In this document: positions 43,632 to 53,767 of the stretch, in pieces
Position numbering within the stretch: the stretch's first letter is position 1
How the letters are laid out: each line of letters starts with the position of its first letter
NCBI GenBank assembly: GCA_964405405.1
Contig: CAYONT010000002.1
Coordinates: 1 to 64,000 of the forward strand
DNA from: CAMCYM01 sp964405405
GTDB taxonomy: Bacteria; Bacteroidota; Bacteroidia; Flavobacteriales_D; Sanyastnellaceae
Reading direction: 5' to 3'
Length of the DNA: 64,000 nucleotides
Program-made: the position numbers and the translations under genes
The notes under the pieces: generated by a model
Database searches by the model: none
What the model was told of the DNA's origin: nothing
What the model saw: only the letters and a program-made list of their open reading frames with translations

Positions 43632-43643
43632 CCTGCTAACAAT

Positions 43644-46600
43644 TCATTCAAATTCTCGAAAACGGTCCACGAAGTCGTCTCGCTTCTTCTTGCTGGCAAA
43701 ATACTGATACAAGAACTTCTCACCATTCTCGCCCTTTGCTCGTCGGTCATCCGCTTTGAGGTCGAGCAAAGCATCGCGGAAGGCGAAGTCCGGTGTGCTA
43801 ATGTTCATCACCCCGATTTTGTATTCAAAGAAGTACCAGTTTTGTTCGTCCCCGTGGAGGTACAACCGAAACACATCTCCACTTCGCGAGGGAACAAACT
43901 CCAATTTGCCCGGAATCTGGAGAAATGGCTGTTGGTTCCCCATCAACACCAGACCCAGTCCTCCCACTGAGGCAAAAGCATCTTCCGTTGGGTCCCAAAA
44001 CAATTGCACCCCCGTCAACAACACCGTGTGCTGCAGCTCCTTGGGGATTTTCCTGAATTGGCCGGCCAAACCCAGATCACGCATGGCTTCCGTTGCAGCC
44101 TCCTCCCCCATCCAATGCCGGAGATCAGCATCAAATCCAGAAGCGAATAAATCTACAGGCGCGACCCCTTGCCATCCAGGAAAAGCCGCCACCAGTTTTC
44201 CAGACAACTTATCATCCCAGAGGAAATCCAGCGCCAGAGAACCCTTCATTCGCATGATTCCTTCCCCATCTACCCAAGATTGTCCAACAAAATCAGCCTC
44301 TAAGAGTCCCCAGTCCAAAGGCCAATCCGCTACGCCATGGCTCCTGACCTCACAGGTCTCTGTCGAGATTTCGACCCAATTTGCCGTGGCGGTATTGTCT
44401 ACATACCAATCCTCCGGCGCCACCAAAAATCGCTTGGCAACACCATCAAACTTGAGCCATCCAGATACGGGCATCAAGGGTTTGTCCGAGAGTTCTTGCC
44501 GGACGGAGAAAAAGGCAGGAAATGCGCCAAAAGGTGCATCCCTTGACACCATGACCCCCAAATTGAGCACTTCCCCCAACAATCCCCGGGGTTCCTCCAA
44601 GATGGGAATAGCAATGTCTTGAGGATCAATGGGAGCAGTGAACTGAATCCAATTCCGCTCGAAACCACCGCAAGCCTGCGATGGTTGGGTCAACCCATCA
44701 AAAACCAAATGAGGCTGGTCTGCGCGCAGCGTGAATTCCCCCTGGAATGAAAACGCCGGTCCCAATCGAAACCCTTGTTCCACCGGAATAGAACCCGATC
44801 CGACTGAAACACCGTTGGCTTCCGGACCGAGATTCGAAACCTGCAAGGGGGATTTCCGCCCGGCCGCATCTTGATACATCAACTTCCCGTTCGCCTGGTA
44901 TCCACTGGCTCCTGAAATATGAACACTTGCATCAAAAACACGGTGGTACTGGGCAATCCGATCCGCATACACCACCGCTTGGCGCAACGTATCCATGGCC
45001 GCTGCCCGCCGGATCACGACCTCCCCCTGGTCGGGCAAAATCGCTGCATCCGCCACAGGAATTTGCTTCACTCCGCGGCAATGCAAGACCTCTTCATCCA
45101 CATCGAATGCGATTTCGGGGCTCAAAAAACGCAGGCTCTGCTGTTGTGGATGATCGGATTGAACATTGAAGTCGGCGTCGCTCAGGAGCTCGATGCCCGA
45201 CTCCTCCGCGGCTTGGGGTCGATCCGACACCAGCACAACGTCATTCGGATCCATTTCCCACCGGAATCGATCCATGTAAGCATGGTATTGGTTCATCGGG
45301 AAGTCCACACGGGTTTCGCCTGCATGGCTGCTGAACTCGCCTATTTTCAAGGCCAAATCAACCACAGCCCGCACGGAATCCGCTTCGAACATGACACGGT
45401 TGTCCGCACCACCCCGGAGGACAAACTGAAGGGTATCCGCCAGGATCCGTTCATGTCCCCATTCCATGCGCTGGGAGGCGAGGCTTGCTTGCCCCAAATC
45501 ACCTCCACCCTTTGCCCACATCCCCGCCGCCGAAAGTGCCAACTCTCCTCGGAATGCAAATTCCCCTCCAAAGGCATCGAGGGAATCACGTCTCGTATGG
45601 ACATGCCATTCTCCTGCCTGCGCCAGCAATCGGGTTTCTACTTGCTGCGCAAACACCTGCGGCACATTCTCACTGGAAGACGCCTGATTCGCAAAAACGG
45701 TGGCTTTTCCCAAGGTCGAATCGGGTAGAAACAACCAATCCTCGCTGTCCGCCGTAGCCGTTCTAAAATCAACGGTTCCCCTGCCCCGCAAACCCTGAAA
45801 ATCCAACTGGACACGTTCTGTGAATTGCGCCAACCCCCCATACAAAGGCGCACCTGACGGAGGTGTCTCACTTCGAATCCCCAAGGACCGATCAGGCATC
45901 CACTGCAAGGGCAGGTCTAAATCAGGGAAGATACCTCCTGAGTGCAACGTTCCGGTCAATCGCAAATCTTCCGGACCGAATTGATCCAACGATTTAAAAA
46001 CAAAAGGCTCCACCTCGTAATAGAACTTTTCCCGGACGTAAGCTCCCCCTTGGACATGGGGTTGGTCATAATAAACATAGGACGGGGCCGCACTGGTGAA
46101 GATGGGGAACTGTGGATGTTCTTTGCTCCTCCTCCCCGATTTGTTGGTGGGGTGATCAATTTGAATGGTCCCGGTGATCTCCTCCAATTGACTCAGAATT
46201 CGTTGCTTAACGGGGTTGCCATAAGCGTCCAACTTATCGGGATCATTCACTGAGATCTGAACCGACTCTACCCGGTTCAATTGCACCGTAAACTGATCAT
46301 AATCAAAAACAAAACCTGCCCCTTTGAAGTCAAAATTGCCTGCACGGATCCTGCCGTCAAAATGGAAATTGAGGCCCTCACCTATTTCAAGTGAATGGTC
46401 GTTGGGAAGGAACTGTACGTCCTGCTCCGTGCTCACCTGAATCGCACCAACCGAAGGAAACTTCAACCGACCGTTGAGAAGGCTCATGCGGGCTTGTACA
46501 CCATCCCTTCCATCGCTCGCGAAAAGCAACAAGTCGTAGTCCTTCCGTCCTGCATTGTAGTGGAGGTAATCTTGAACTTTGGGGAGTGCGAGACACGATC

Positions 46601-48107
46601 GTTCTTCCAAATCCAATTGAAGAAACCCTTTGCGCGCCAAATCAATAAGCACCAAACGAGCTTGTACCTCTGACAGCCTCAAATACGAGGCATAGTCTTG
46701 GGTGGTGAATGCCATCGAACTCCTTCCCTGCAGAAACTTGTTCAATTCCACCAGTGGATGCAAATCCTCAATGCCCCGCATGGACTCGTACGCAGGTTTG
46801 GAGAAGAACTTCCTACTCGCAAATCGCCCTGAACGTGCCGTCATGCCCGGCAAGGGCCCCATGAGAACTTCGGGAGACCCCATCACCCAAGAAATGGCAT
46901 CTACCTCCAAGTCCATGGCATGGTAGGTGTCCACAAACGGCTGCATGCCCACTCCCTCCTCATCTCTGTATGCTGAAATCCGCTTTGACTTTCGTTCAAA
47001 GCGAAATTGCAGATCGGGATGGTGTATGCTTCCGTCTTCCCACTTCAATTCCCAAGCGACATGGTTCGCTTGAATGCCCCGATCCTGAAACTCAAAAGTC
47101 AAGGCTTGACAACTCATAAAAAGGGTGTCATTCCGGTAAATTGTCAATCTGGCTTTTTCCTCAGGACTACCAAAGCCCGTCAAGGCTGATCCGGCCAAAC
47201 GCACCCCTCCTTCAAAGTTCATTCCGGGTTCGATGTCCTTGAGGAAAACCCTTTGAAGCGAGGATTCAAACCGCGGATAGCTGGGGGCCGCCCCGGGAGC
47301 ACGGGAGTGTAGCTTGTCCACCACCCTTCCCGGCAAAGGTTCAGAAAAGAGTCCAGAGTGAAGAACGGCTTCAGGTGCCTCCCAGCTGGCTGAAAGGAAC
47401 CTCAATTCGCCTTTCTTCAAAAGTGCATAAGTCTCGGTCCCACGCATTCCTTCATCCCCCCACTCCACTCTCCCACCTGTCCATTCCAACCGTTCTGTCC
47501 CAACGTTCCAGCGTGCGCGGATGCCCTGTACCACCGATGAATCGACCTCATGGATTCCCAGCAACATACCATTCTCCCACTTAACAAAAGGGATGGAATC
47601 CCACCCCCACTGGGGAGCGGCCCCAAGGACTTGCCACTTTCCCCAAGGTCCTTCACCAAGCAATCCCGAGCCGATTAACCCAGGGCTCATCCTCAAGAAG
47701 GACCCCAATGTTCGTTGAAAACGTTGACTTTCCGCCATTTTTCCGACCATTCGGTGCCACTCCACCCAAGATTCCTCTTGGGGATTCTCGAGCAACACGG
47801 CCACTGACTTCAAATAACCCAACCCCCCCGATTGTGCATCCAGGGGTATGGCCTTCATCTTCCCTACGAATGCATCGATGGTGTCCACCTTGCCTGGACT
47901 ACAACGTGGGGATTGAACCCACTCTCTAAGGGTTTTGTCCACCCACCTCGCACCTGTCGGGTCCGATTCACCTACCCATTTTGACCATGCATCCAACCGA
48001 ACACCTACATCTGCTGAATCAGATTGAGCATACAAGGCATTGCACCATCCCCCCAACCACCCAACGACCAAGCCTCCTATCGCTGGAGCAAACAATTTCC
48101 ACTTCAT
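43644..48107 (-). CDS. Giant exported protein of unknown function, coupled to prmA
   Basis: 1487 residues with a signal peptide (about 1-29, MKWKLFAPAIGGLVVGWLGG to ALYAQ). Most of it is predicted beta-rich with strand repeats such as LNFHFDGRIRAGNFDFKGAG, FTVQLNRVESVQISVNDPD and LQLDFQGLRGRGTVDFRTA-like segments, reminiscent of long beta-groove/OstA-type folds (inference). Residues about 450-530 are helical and look winged-helix-like (LHPLVELNKFLQ, YLRLSEVQARLVLIDLARKG). No C-terminal T9SS signal is seen; the end is charged (KKKRDDFVDRFREFE). I do not recognise a named family, although similar-length exported proteins occur in the phylum. The start overlaps the prmA stop by 4 nt (ATGA). Confidence 0.75.
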   Translation of the reverse strand: MKWKLFAPAIGGLVVGWLGGWCNALYAQSDSADVGVRLDAWSKWVGESDPTGARWVDKTLREWVQSPRCSPGKVDTIDAFVGKMKAIPLDAQSGGLGYLKSVAVLLENPQEESWVEWHRMVGKMAESQRFQRTLGSFLRMSPGLIGSGLLGEGPWGKWQVLGAAPQWGWDSIPFVKWENGMLLGIHEVDSSVVQGIRARWNVGTERLEWTGGRVEWGDEGMRGTETYALLKKGELRFLSASWEAPEAVLHSGLFSEPLPGRVVDKLHSRAPGAAPSYPRFESSLQRVFLKDIEPGMNFEGGVRLAGSALTGFGSPEEKARLTIYRNDTLFMSCQALTFEFQDRGIQANHVAWELKWEDGSIHHPDLQFRFERKSKRISAYRDEEGVGMQPFVDTYHAMDLEVDAISWVMGSPEVLMGPLPGMTARSGRFASRKFFSKPAYESMRGIEDLHPLVELNKFLQGRSSMAFTTQDYASYLRLSEVQARLVLIDLARKGFLQLDLEERSCLALPKVQDYLHYNAGRKDYDLLLFASDGRDGVQARMSLLNGRLKFPSVGAIQVSTEQDVQFLPNDHSLEIGEGLNFHFDGRIRAGNFDFKGAGFVFDYDQFTVQLNRVESVQISVNDPDKLDAYGNPVKQRILSQLEEITGTIQIDHPTNKSGRRSKEHPQFPIFTSAAPSYVYYDQPHVQGGAYVREKFYYEVEPFVFKSLDQFGPEDLRLTGTLHSGGIFPDLDLPLQWMPDRSLGIRSETPPSGAPLYGGLAQFTERVQLDFQGLRGRGTVDFRTATADSEDWLFLPDSTLGKATVFANQASSSENVPQVFAQQVETRLLAQAGEWHVHTRRDSLDAFGGEFAFRGELALSAAGMWAKGGGDLGQASLASQRMEWGHERILADTLQFVLRGGADNRVMFEADSVRAVVDLALKIGEFSSHAGETRVDFPMNQYHAYMDRFRWEMDPNDVVLVSDRPQAAEESGIELLSDADFNVQSDHPQQQSLRFLSPEIAFDVDEEVLHCRGVKQIPVADAAILPDQGEVVIRRAAAMDTLRQAVVYADRIAQYHRVFDASVHISGASGYQANGKLMYQDAAGRKSPLQVSNLGPEANGVSVGSGSIPVEQGFRLGPAFSFQGEFTLRADQPHLVFDGLTQPSQACGGFERNWIQFTAPIDPQDIAIPILEEPRGLLGEVLNLGVMVSRDAPFGAFPAFFSVRQELSDKPLMPVSGWLKFDGVAKRFLVAPEDWYVDNTATANWVEISTETCEVRSHGVADWPLDWGLLEADFVGQSWVDGEGIMRMKGSLALDFLWDDKLSGKLVAAFPGWQGVAPVDLFASGFDADLRHWMGEEAATEAMRDLGLAGQFRKIPKELQHTVLLTGVQLFWDPTEDAFASVGGLGLVLMGNQQPFLQIPGKLEFVPSRSGDVFRLYLHGDEQNWYFFEYKIGVMNISTPDFAFRDALLDLKADDRRAKGENGEKFLYQYFASKKKRDDFVDRFREFE

Positions 48108-48973
48108 GATGCGCTGGGTTTGGTCCAAACCACAGATGCCCATTCTCCACGACCCAACGTTCGTTCGTGATTCCAGCCAAAATGACGCGCCCGTTCGGCC
48201 AACAAGGGAACATCTTCCGGAAAAAAACCGCTCATCACGGCGGTTCCACCCGGCTTCAAAACCCAATCATACACATCCCAATCATTCGCAAGAACATTGC
48301 GATTGATGTTTGCAAGTAGCAAATCAAAACGAACTTTCAATTCTTCCAAAACTTCAGCACCTCCCAATCGGACTTCCACGCCATTATGGCCACTTTCCAT
48401 TCCGTTCAATGCCAAGTTCGAGACCGTATTCTCAAAAGACCATGGATCAATGTCCACTGCCCAAACCTCCCGTGCTCCCAATTTCTTGGCTGCGATGGCA
48501 AGCACGCCTGTCCCACAGCCCATGTCAAGAACCCGCTGGGCTTTGCACGGAATGTCCAAGAGGTTGCGTAACATCATCCATGTGGTGGGGTGATGACCGG
48601 TACCGAAAGACATCTGGGGTTGAATCACCAAGTCAAGACCCTGCGCTGGAGCATCATGAAAGGGGGCCCTCATATAGGCCAAACCCTCCACATCAATTGG
48701 CTCATAGGCAGCTTCCCAGGTGGCATTCCAGTTTTCACCCTCCACCCGCTCTTCTCGAATATCAACATGTACACCACCCTCCAGTGCCTGAATCTGCGCG
48801 ATACATTGAGAAAGTGCTTCCCTAGAAATTCCATCCCAAGGACCATGGGCCACCACCCCGCCATCGTCTGGCTCAAAGGTGTCGAATCCCAATTCACACA
48901 ACCAAACCACTGCTACTTCACGCGCTGGCAAAACCGGATCCAGCCTCAAATCAAGCTTTAAGTAGGAAGTCAT
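48104..48973 (-). CDS. prmA: Ribosomal protein L11 methyltransferase
   Basis: 289 residues, normal length. The N-terminal substrate domain (about 1-90, LCELGFDTFEPDD) is followed by QPQMSFGTGHHPTTWMMLR and the SAM motif VLDMGCGTGVLAIAAKKLGA. VWAVDIDPWSFENTVSNLAL, LLLANINRNVL and LKPGGTAVMSGFFPEDV complete the class I methyltransferase domain. It trimethylates L11. It overlaps tpiA upstream by 4 nt and the 1487-residue gene downstream by 4 nt. Confidence 0.95.
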   Translation of the reverse strand: MTSYLKLDLRLDPVLPAREVAVVWLCELGFDTFEPDDGGVVAHGPWDGISREALSQCIAQIQALEGGVHVDIREERVEGENWNATWEAAYEPIDVEGLAYMRAPFHDAPAQGLDLVIQPQMSFGTGHHPTTWMMLRNLLDIPCKAQRVLDMGCGTGVLAIAAKKLGAREVWAVDIDPWSFENTVSNLALNGMESGHNGVEVRLGGAEVLEELKVRFDLLLANINRNVLANDWDVYDWVLKPGGTAVMSGFFPEDVPLLAERARHFGWNHERTLGRGEWASVVWTKPSAS

Positions 48974-49794
48974 GCGGAAAGATTCAATCCCATTCGTTCA
49001 AAGGCCACTTGGTCCGCAACGCGGATGATGGTTGAAAAAGTATCTGGATGCAGGGATGCTCCACCAATCAGACCGCCATCCACATCCTTTTGACGAAGTA
49101 ACTCCTCTGCGTTGCCAGGATTGAGCGAACCGCCGTATAAAATGGGCACATCCTCGGCGGCCTCCTCCCCCCAAGCGGCAGCCAGACCCGCACGAACGGA
49201 CAGGTGCATCTCTTGGGCCTGAACTGGGGTGGCCGTCAATCCCGTACCAATGGCCCAAATCGGCTCATAAGCCACTACCACCCTACCCCGAGCATCCGGG
49301 GCGACATGCGTCAACCCCGATTTGATCTGCTCCAAAACCCGCTCCTGGTGAACCTCCGCTTGCCGCTCCTCGAGTGTTTCTCCACAACAGAGGATGACTT
49401 GGAGTCCTGCCTCCAAAGCCCGTTGCACCTTCTCCGACACCCGGACATCGCTCTCGCCGAACAACGAACGACGTTCGCTGTGACCGATGATCACTGCCTC
49501 TCCTCCCGCATCACGAACCATCTCGGCCGTACATTCTCCGGTGAATGCCCCCTCTCCATGTGCACTGCATTGTTGCGCGGACCAGTGAATCCGCCTGCCC
49601 GCGCGGGGCGCATGAGCCAGGGGGGCGAGAGCGGTCAAGGGTGGTGCAATCCACACTTCTGCCCCATGTCCCAGGTTGCTTGGAAAACTTGTTTGCAACG
49701 CTTCTACAAATGCATGGCCATCGTTGATGAACTTGTTGCTTTTCCAGTTCCCAGCAATCAGGATTCGCCTGAATTTTGTCGGATTCGATACCAT
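48970..49794 (-). CDS. tpiA: Triosephosphate isomerase
   Basis: 274 residues. Motifs: ILIAGNWKSNKF with the catalytic Lys, VIIGHSERRSLFGE with the catalytic His, VVAYEPIWAIGTGLTATPVQ with the catalytic Glu, and LYGGSLNPGNA and DGGLIGGASL. It interconverts DHAP and glyceraldehyde-3-phosphate. It is slightly longer than the usual 250 because of a short N-terminal extension (MVSNPTKFRR). The ATG at 49794 was chosen from this. First gene of the tpiA-prmA operon; it diverges from recQ across 45 nt. Confidence 0.95.
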   Translation of the reverse strand: MVSNPTKFRRILIAGNWKSNKFINDGHAFVEALQTSFPSNLGHGAEVWIAPPLTALAPLAHAPRAGRRIHWSAQQCSAHGEGAFTGECTAEMVRDAGGEAVIIGHSERRSLFGESDVRVSEKVQRALEAGLQVILCCGETLEERQAEVHQERVLEQIKSGLTHVAPDARGRVVVAYEPIWAIGTGLTATPVQAQEMHLSVRAGLAAAWGEEAAEDVPILYGGSLNPGNAEELLRQKDVDGGLIGGASLHPDTFSTIIRVADQVAFERMGLNLSA

Positions 49795-49839
49795 GGCCTT
49801 TTTCGGATTGTTGAAGGCCAAAGTTCGTGAATCGCAGAG

Positions 49840-51750
49840 ATGAATCAGGATCCCATAGACGAGGAGCAAGAAGTTATGTTGAAGGCCCGTTCCGTGCTCA
49901 AGGCACATTGGGGATTCGACGATTTCAGGGATTACCAACTGGGGCCGGTTCGAGACTTGGCCTCAGGAAGAAATGTCGTGGCTGTCCTTCCCACCGGCGG
50001 TGGGAAAACGATTTGCTACCAGGTCCCAGCCTTGGTTCGGGGGGGGCTGTGCATCGTGGTCTCACCACTGATCGCTTTGATGAAAGACCAAATCGACGGA
50101 CTGAGAAGAAAAGGCATTCGGTGTGAGGCCATCGTATCGGGCGGAGCAGAAGGGGATGCTGAGCGGGCACTGGACAATGCAGCCACAGGGGCGCTTCAGT
50201 TTCTTTACATCTCCCCCGAACGCATCCAGCACCCCTTGTTTCAGGCACGGGTAGGAAACTTGCCCATCCGGACCATTGCGGTCGATGAGGCACATTGTAT
50301 TTCCCAGTGGGGGCATGACTTCCGTCCAGCCTACCGGAACATCCAAACGCTCCGTCAGTGGGCCCCAAATGCGGTGTGGGGAGCTTTCACTGCCACCGCC
50401 ACCCCCGAGGTTTTTGAGGACATCGGTACCCAGTTGAGGCTATTGGATGCACAACGCCACCGGTCTCCGATGCGCAGATCGAATTTGGCTTATGCCGTGG
50501 TGACCACAGGTGATCCTGAAACCCAACTGCTCCGAACGGCCTTGTCCCTGCCCGGTTCTGGGTTGGTCTATGTAGGCACCCGCATGGAAGCAGAGAAATG
50601 GGCTGACCGGTTGACCAAGGCAGGCCTCAGTACCTCGGCCTTCCATGCTGGGCTCTCCTCACAAGAGAAACAAAGTCGACAGCGAGATTGGGTTTCAGGC
50701 AAGCTCCAAGTGATGGCCTGCACCAGTGCTTTCGGTATGGGGATCGACAAGCCCAATGTGAGGTGGGTGCTCCATGCCCATGTTCCTCTGGATTTGGAGA
50801 GTTATGTCCAAGAGGCAGGCAGAGCCGGAAGGGATGGCGCCCATGCGGATTGCATCTTGTTTGCATCTCCAGCGGCCTGCGCTCAATCGTCAAGGCGATT
50901 GGCCCGGCGGTTTCCGGCGGAATCGCTCATTCGAAAGGTCTATCAAGCCTTGGCTGACGCTGGTTCAGTAGCCATTGGAGACCTGCCAACAGAGGAAACC
51001 CAATTCGATGCCCAAGCTTGGGCGCTGCGGAAAGGAGAGCGAGCGGATGAAGTCAAGTCAGCGTTGACGCTTCTCGATCAATCGGGCTGGGTCAGCATCC
51101 GCCAAATGCCAAAGGATCAAGTCACTTGGCAATGGCTTGCTACCCCCATGCAATTGCAGCGATACATCGATTCTGGAGGGGCTGGAGGTGCTCTTTTGGA
51201 TACCATGTTGCGTTCCCCACGAGCCTTTGTTCAACCAGAGGAGGCTGCTCTGAAGAAATGGTCCGCCCAGCTGAATCTCCAGCGGGAGGACATCGAAAAA
51301 TGGTTGGCCCAATGGGACCGCCAAGGAATGATCAACCTCGAATCAGGAAGTTCTCCATGGTCCATTCAATGGCTCTCCCCCAGAATGCCATCACAGCATC
51401 TGAAGATGCCACAAGCACTCTACAGTGACCGACGCACACAACTGGAATCGAAATGGCAGGACATGCAAGATTACATCCAGCACAGGTCCTGCCGATCATT
51501 GCAAATTGATCGCTACTTTGGAGACAAGGATGATGGTATGATGCGTTGTGGTGTGTGTGACTGCTGCCAGTCACATTCCTGGAATTGGAAGCAGTGGATT
51601 CAAGAACAGATTCCCGAATCCGGTATCAACGGAGAAGCCCTGCTCGCCTCATGTCCTCCCGCCCTGCGCGATCATGCAGTCCTGAGGTTGAAAGAAATGC
51701 GCGACAAGGGGGTAATCTACACCATGCGCAACACGGTGTTCCTATCCTAG
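49840..51750 (+). CDS. recQ: ATP-dependent DNA helicase RecQ
   Basis: 636 residues. Motifs: the Q-motif region HWGFDDFRDYQLGPVRDLAS, Walker A VLPTGGGKTICYQVPAL, Walker B TIAVDEAHCISQWGHDFRPA, FTATATPEV, and GLVYVGTRMEAEKW leading to VQEAGRAGRDGAHADC. The zinc-binding RQC part has RSCRSLQIDRYFG and RCGVCDCCQ (Cys cluster). A winged-helix part follows. I see no HRDC domain, and the protein is about 70 residues shorter than forms with it. It unwinds DNA in recombination and repair. The start at 49840 is 45 nt from the divergent tpiA ATG. Confidence 0.94.
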   Translation: MNQDPIDEEQEVMLKARSVLKAHWGFDDFRDYQLGPVRDLASGRNVVAVLPTGGGKTICYQVPALVRGGLCIVVSPLIALMKDQIDGLRRKGIRCEAIVSGGAEGDAERALDNAATGALQFLYISPERIQHPLFQARVGNLPIRTIAVDEAHCISQWGHDFRPAYRNIQTLRQWAPNAVWGAFTATATPEVFEDIGTQLRLLDAQRHRSPMRRSNLAYAVVTTGDPETQLLRTALSLPGSGLVYVGTRMEAEKWADRLTKAGLSTSAFHAGLSSQEKQSRQRDWVSGKLQVMACTSAFGMGIDKPNVRWVLHAHVPLDLESYVQEAGRAGRDGAHADCILFASPAACAQSSRRLARRFPAESLIRKVYQALADAGSVAIGDLPTEETQFDAQAWALRKGERADEVKSALTLLDQSGWVSIRQMPKDQVTWQWLATPMQLQRYIDSGGAGGALLDTMLRSPRAFVQPEEAALKKWSAQLNLQREDIEKWLAQWDRQGMINLESGSSPWSIQWLSPRMPSQHLKMPQALYSDRRTQLESKWQDMQDYIQHRSCRSLQIDRYFGDKDDGMMRCGVCDCCQSHSWNWKQWIQEQIPESGINGEALLASCPPALRDHAVLRLKEMRDKGVIYTMRNTVFLS

Positions 51751-51797
51751 TGGAATGCCCACGGATTACCTTTGGACCCTATTGATTGTTTATCCCC

Positions 51798-52982
51798 ATG
51801 CACAAGGTTCGGATCAAGAGAGGCAAAGAAGGCAGTTTGGCCCGCAAACATCCTTGGGTTTTTAGCGGTGCCTTGACCCCCTTGGAGATCAAGCCGGAAG
51901 ATGGCGATTGGGTAGAAATTCAAGATCAAACAGGGCGCATCCTAGGATTTGGACATTTTTCAGCAGACAAGACCATTGCAGTTCGGGTCCTTTCCTTTTC
52001 CCGCCACACACCTGATCAAAATTGGTGGAATGCCAGGTTTTCCAATGCTCTGCAATGGAGAACCCGTTTGGGCTTGCACACAAATAACAGCACGTCCACC
52101 TTCCGTTGGATCCATGGAGAAGGCGATGGATTGCCTGGTTTGATTGTAGACTGCTATTCAGGCGTAGCTGTGGTTCAATTTCACACCACCGGGATGGCAC
52201 GATGCGCTGATGCCATTCTCCAGGCAATGCGGGAAGCGATGGGAGATGCTCTCCTTTGCGTTTACAACAAAAGCGCAAAACTAGCGGAGGGCACAAACCA
52301 TGGGCCCAGTGAGGACGGCGTCCTTTGGGGTGAACTGCCCGAAGTGGTTTGGGGTTGGGAACACGGACACCGGTTCATCATCGATTTGGTACAAGGTCAG
52401 AAGACGGGCTTTTTCATTGACCAAAGGGACAACCGCTCGATCGTAGGTGGTCTTTGTCGAGACGCGACGGTTTTGAATGCCTTCAGCTATACTGGCGGCT
52501 TCAGCGTGGCTGCACTGGCTGGTGGAGCCAGCCGTGTAGATAGTTTAGACAGTTCGCTCAGGGCGCTTGAAATCGCCCATGAAAATGTCCTATCTAATGG
52601 ATTCCATGCCGGTAAGCACCGCAAGATTCAAAAAGACGCCATGCATTTCGTCAAGGGCGACCTTTCCGAATACGACTGTGTCATTCTGGATCCTCCTGCC
52701 TTCGCGAAACGCATGGGAGCCCGACACGCTGCGGTTCAAGGTTACAAGCGGCTCAACGCACATGCCATGCAGGGAATGAAGGCAGGAAGCATCTTGGCAA
52801 CCTTTTCTTGTTCCCAAGCAGTGGATGAGTCCATGTTTTACAACACCCTCGTGGCCGCCGCAATCGAAGCACAACGCGATGTACGGGTGCTCCACAAACT
52901 ACACCAACCCCCAGACCACCCCGTAGGCATTTTTCATGCGGAGGGTGCATATCTCAAAGGGCTTGTGCTGGCGATAAACTGA
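51798..52982 (+). CDS. Class I SAM-dependent rRNA methyltransferase (RlmI-like)
   Basis: 394 residues. An N-terminal PUA domain (about 1-75; KRGKEGSLARKHPWVFSGAL) precedes a linker with RWIHGEGDGLPGLIVDCY and a methyltransferase domain: LVQGQKTGFFIDQRDNRSI, VLNAFSYTGGFSVAALAGGA, DCVILDPPAFAK and GSILATFSCSQAVDE. RlmI makes m5C1962 in 23S rRNA; the same fold also includes other substrates. The ATG at 51798 gives MHKVRIKRGKEGS; an upstream TTG is possible but adds little. It lies 47 nt after recQ. Confidence 0.92.
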   Translation: MHKVRIKRGKEGSLARKHPWVFSGALTPLEIKPEDGDWVEIQDQTGRILGFGHFSADKTIAVRVLSFSRHTPDQNWWNARFSNALQWRTRLGLHTNNSTSTFRWIHGEGDGLPGLIVDCYSGVAVVQFHTTGMARCADAILQAMREAMGDALLCVYNKSAKLAEGTNHGPSEDGVLWGELPEVVWGWEHGHRFIIDLVQGQKTGFFIDQRDNRSIVGGLCRDATVLNAFSYTGGFSVAALAGGASRVDSLDSSLRALEIAHENVLSNGFHAGKHRKIQKDAMHFVKGDLSEYDCVILDPPAFAKRMGARHAAVQGYKRLNAHAMQGMKAGSILATFSCSQAVDESMFYNTLVAAAIEAQRDVRVLHKLHQPPDHPVGIFHAEGAYLKGLVLAIN

Positions 52983-53021
52983 AAATTCTCGAGGGTTGGT
53001 TCTTGCTACGTTCCCGGAGAA

Positions 53022-53678
53022 TCAAGGGGAAAGTCTCGTGATTTTCCATGCTCCGTCTGACTGAAGAGCATACTCCCAACGATCATGAAGTCGATTGGGA
53101 CGTCCTTGCCAGAATTCAATGCTCTGCACAGACAGCACAAAGCCTCCCCAGTGAGGGGGGCGGGGAATGACGGTCAGCCCCGTGAATTGTTCCTCCCACT
53201 TTTGGCGGCTAGACTCCCAATCCATTTCGTCCGGTATGATCTCGCTTTGAGAAGACATCCAAGCCCCCAACTGGCTTTCTCGGGGTCTGCTCGCAAAATA
53301 CTGGTCACTGTCAACCTCGGACAATTTGTGAACAACCCCGCGTACCCGAACCTGTCGCTCTAGTTCTTTCCAGAAAAAGGTAGCTGAAGCTTTGGGATGG
53401 TCCATCAGGTTCCTTCCTTTCTCCGATTGGTAGTTTGTGAAGAACCGAATTCCGTCCGCACCCAAACCACGCGCCAACACCACCCTACCTATGGGAAAAC
53501 CGAGGGCGTCCAGGGTACTGAGCACCATAGCTTGAAAGTCATCACCGACCATGCGCTCGGCCACTTCCAGCCAATCCTGGAGAAGTTCAATGGGAGAATC
53601 CGTCAAATCAGAGCGATTCAGGGCACCCTGGTCGTATTGCTTTCTTCCTTGTTCTAGGGGATTCTGTGGGGTCTTCAT
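53022..53678 (-). CDS. pdxH: Pyridoxamine 5'-phosphate oxidase
   Basis: 218 residues, normal length. FMN-binding split-barrel fold with VVLARGLGADGIRFFTNYQS (residues about 66-85) followed by EKGRNLMDHPKASATFFWKE, FASRPRESQLGAWMSSQSEI, and WGGFVLSVQSIEFWQGRPNR with HDRWEYAL at the end. It makes PLP from PMP/PNP, feeding enzymes such as IlvE here. The ATG at 53678 (MKTPQNPLEQ) is used; a TTG lies two codons upstream. It diverges from the 74-aa gene across 89 nt. Confidence 0.95.
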   Translation of the reverse strand: MKTPQNPLEQGRKQYDQGALNRSDLTDSPIELLQDWLEVAERMVGDDFQAMVLSTLDALGFPIGRVVLARGLGADGIRFFTNYQSEKGRNLMDHPKASATFFWKELERQVRVRGVVHKLSEVDSDQYFASRPRESQLGAWMSSQSEIIPDEMDWESSRQKWEEQFTGLTVIPRPPHWGGFVLSVQSIEFWQGRPNRLHDRWEYALQSDGAWKITRLSP

Positions 53679-53767
53679 GGACAATAGGCTTCCGTATAAT
53701 CAACGTCATTTCATTCAAATGCAACTCTTTGTCATGGTATTCGTAGAGGAGGCCCAAACATACTCCC

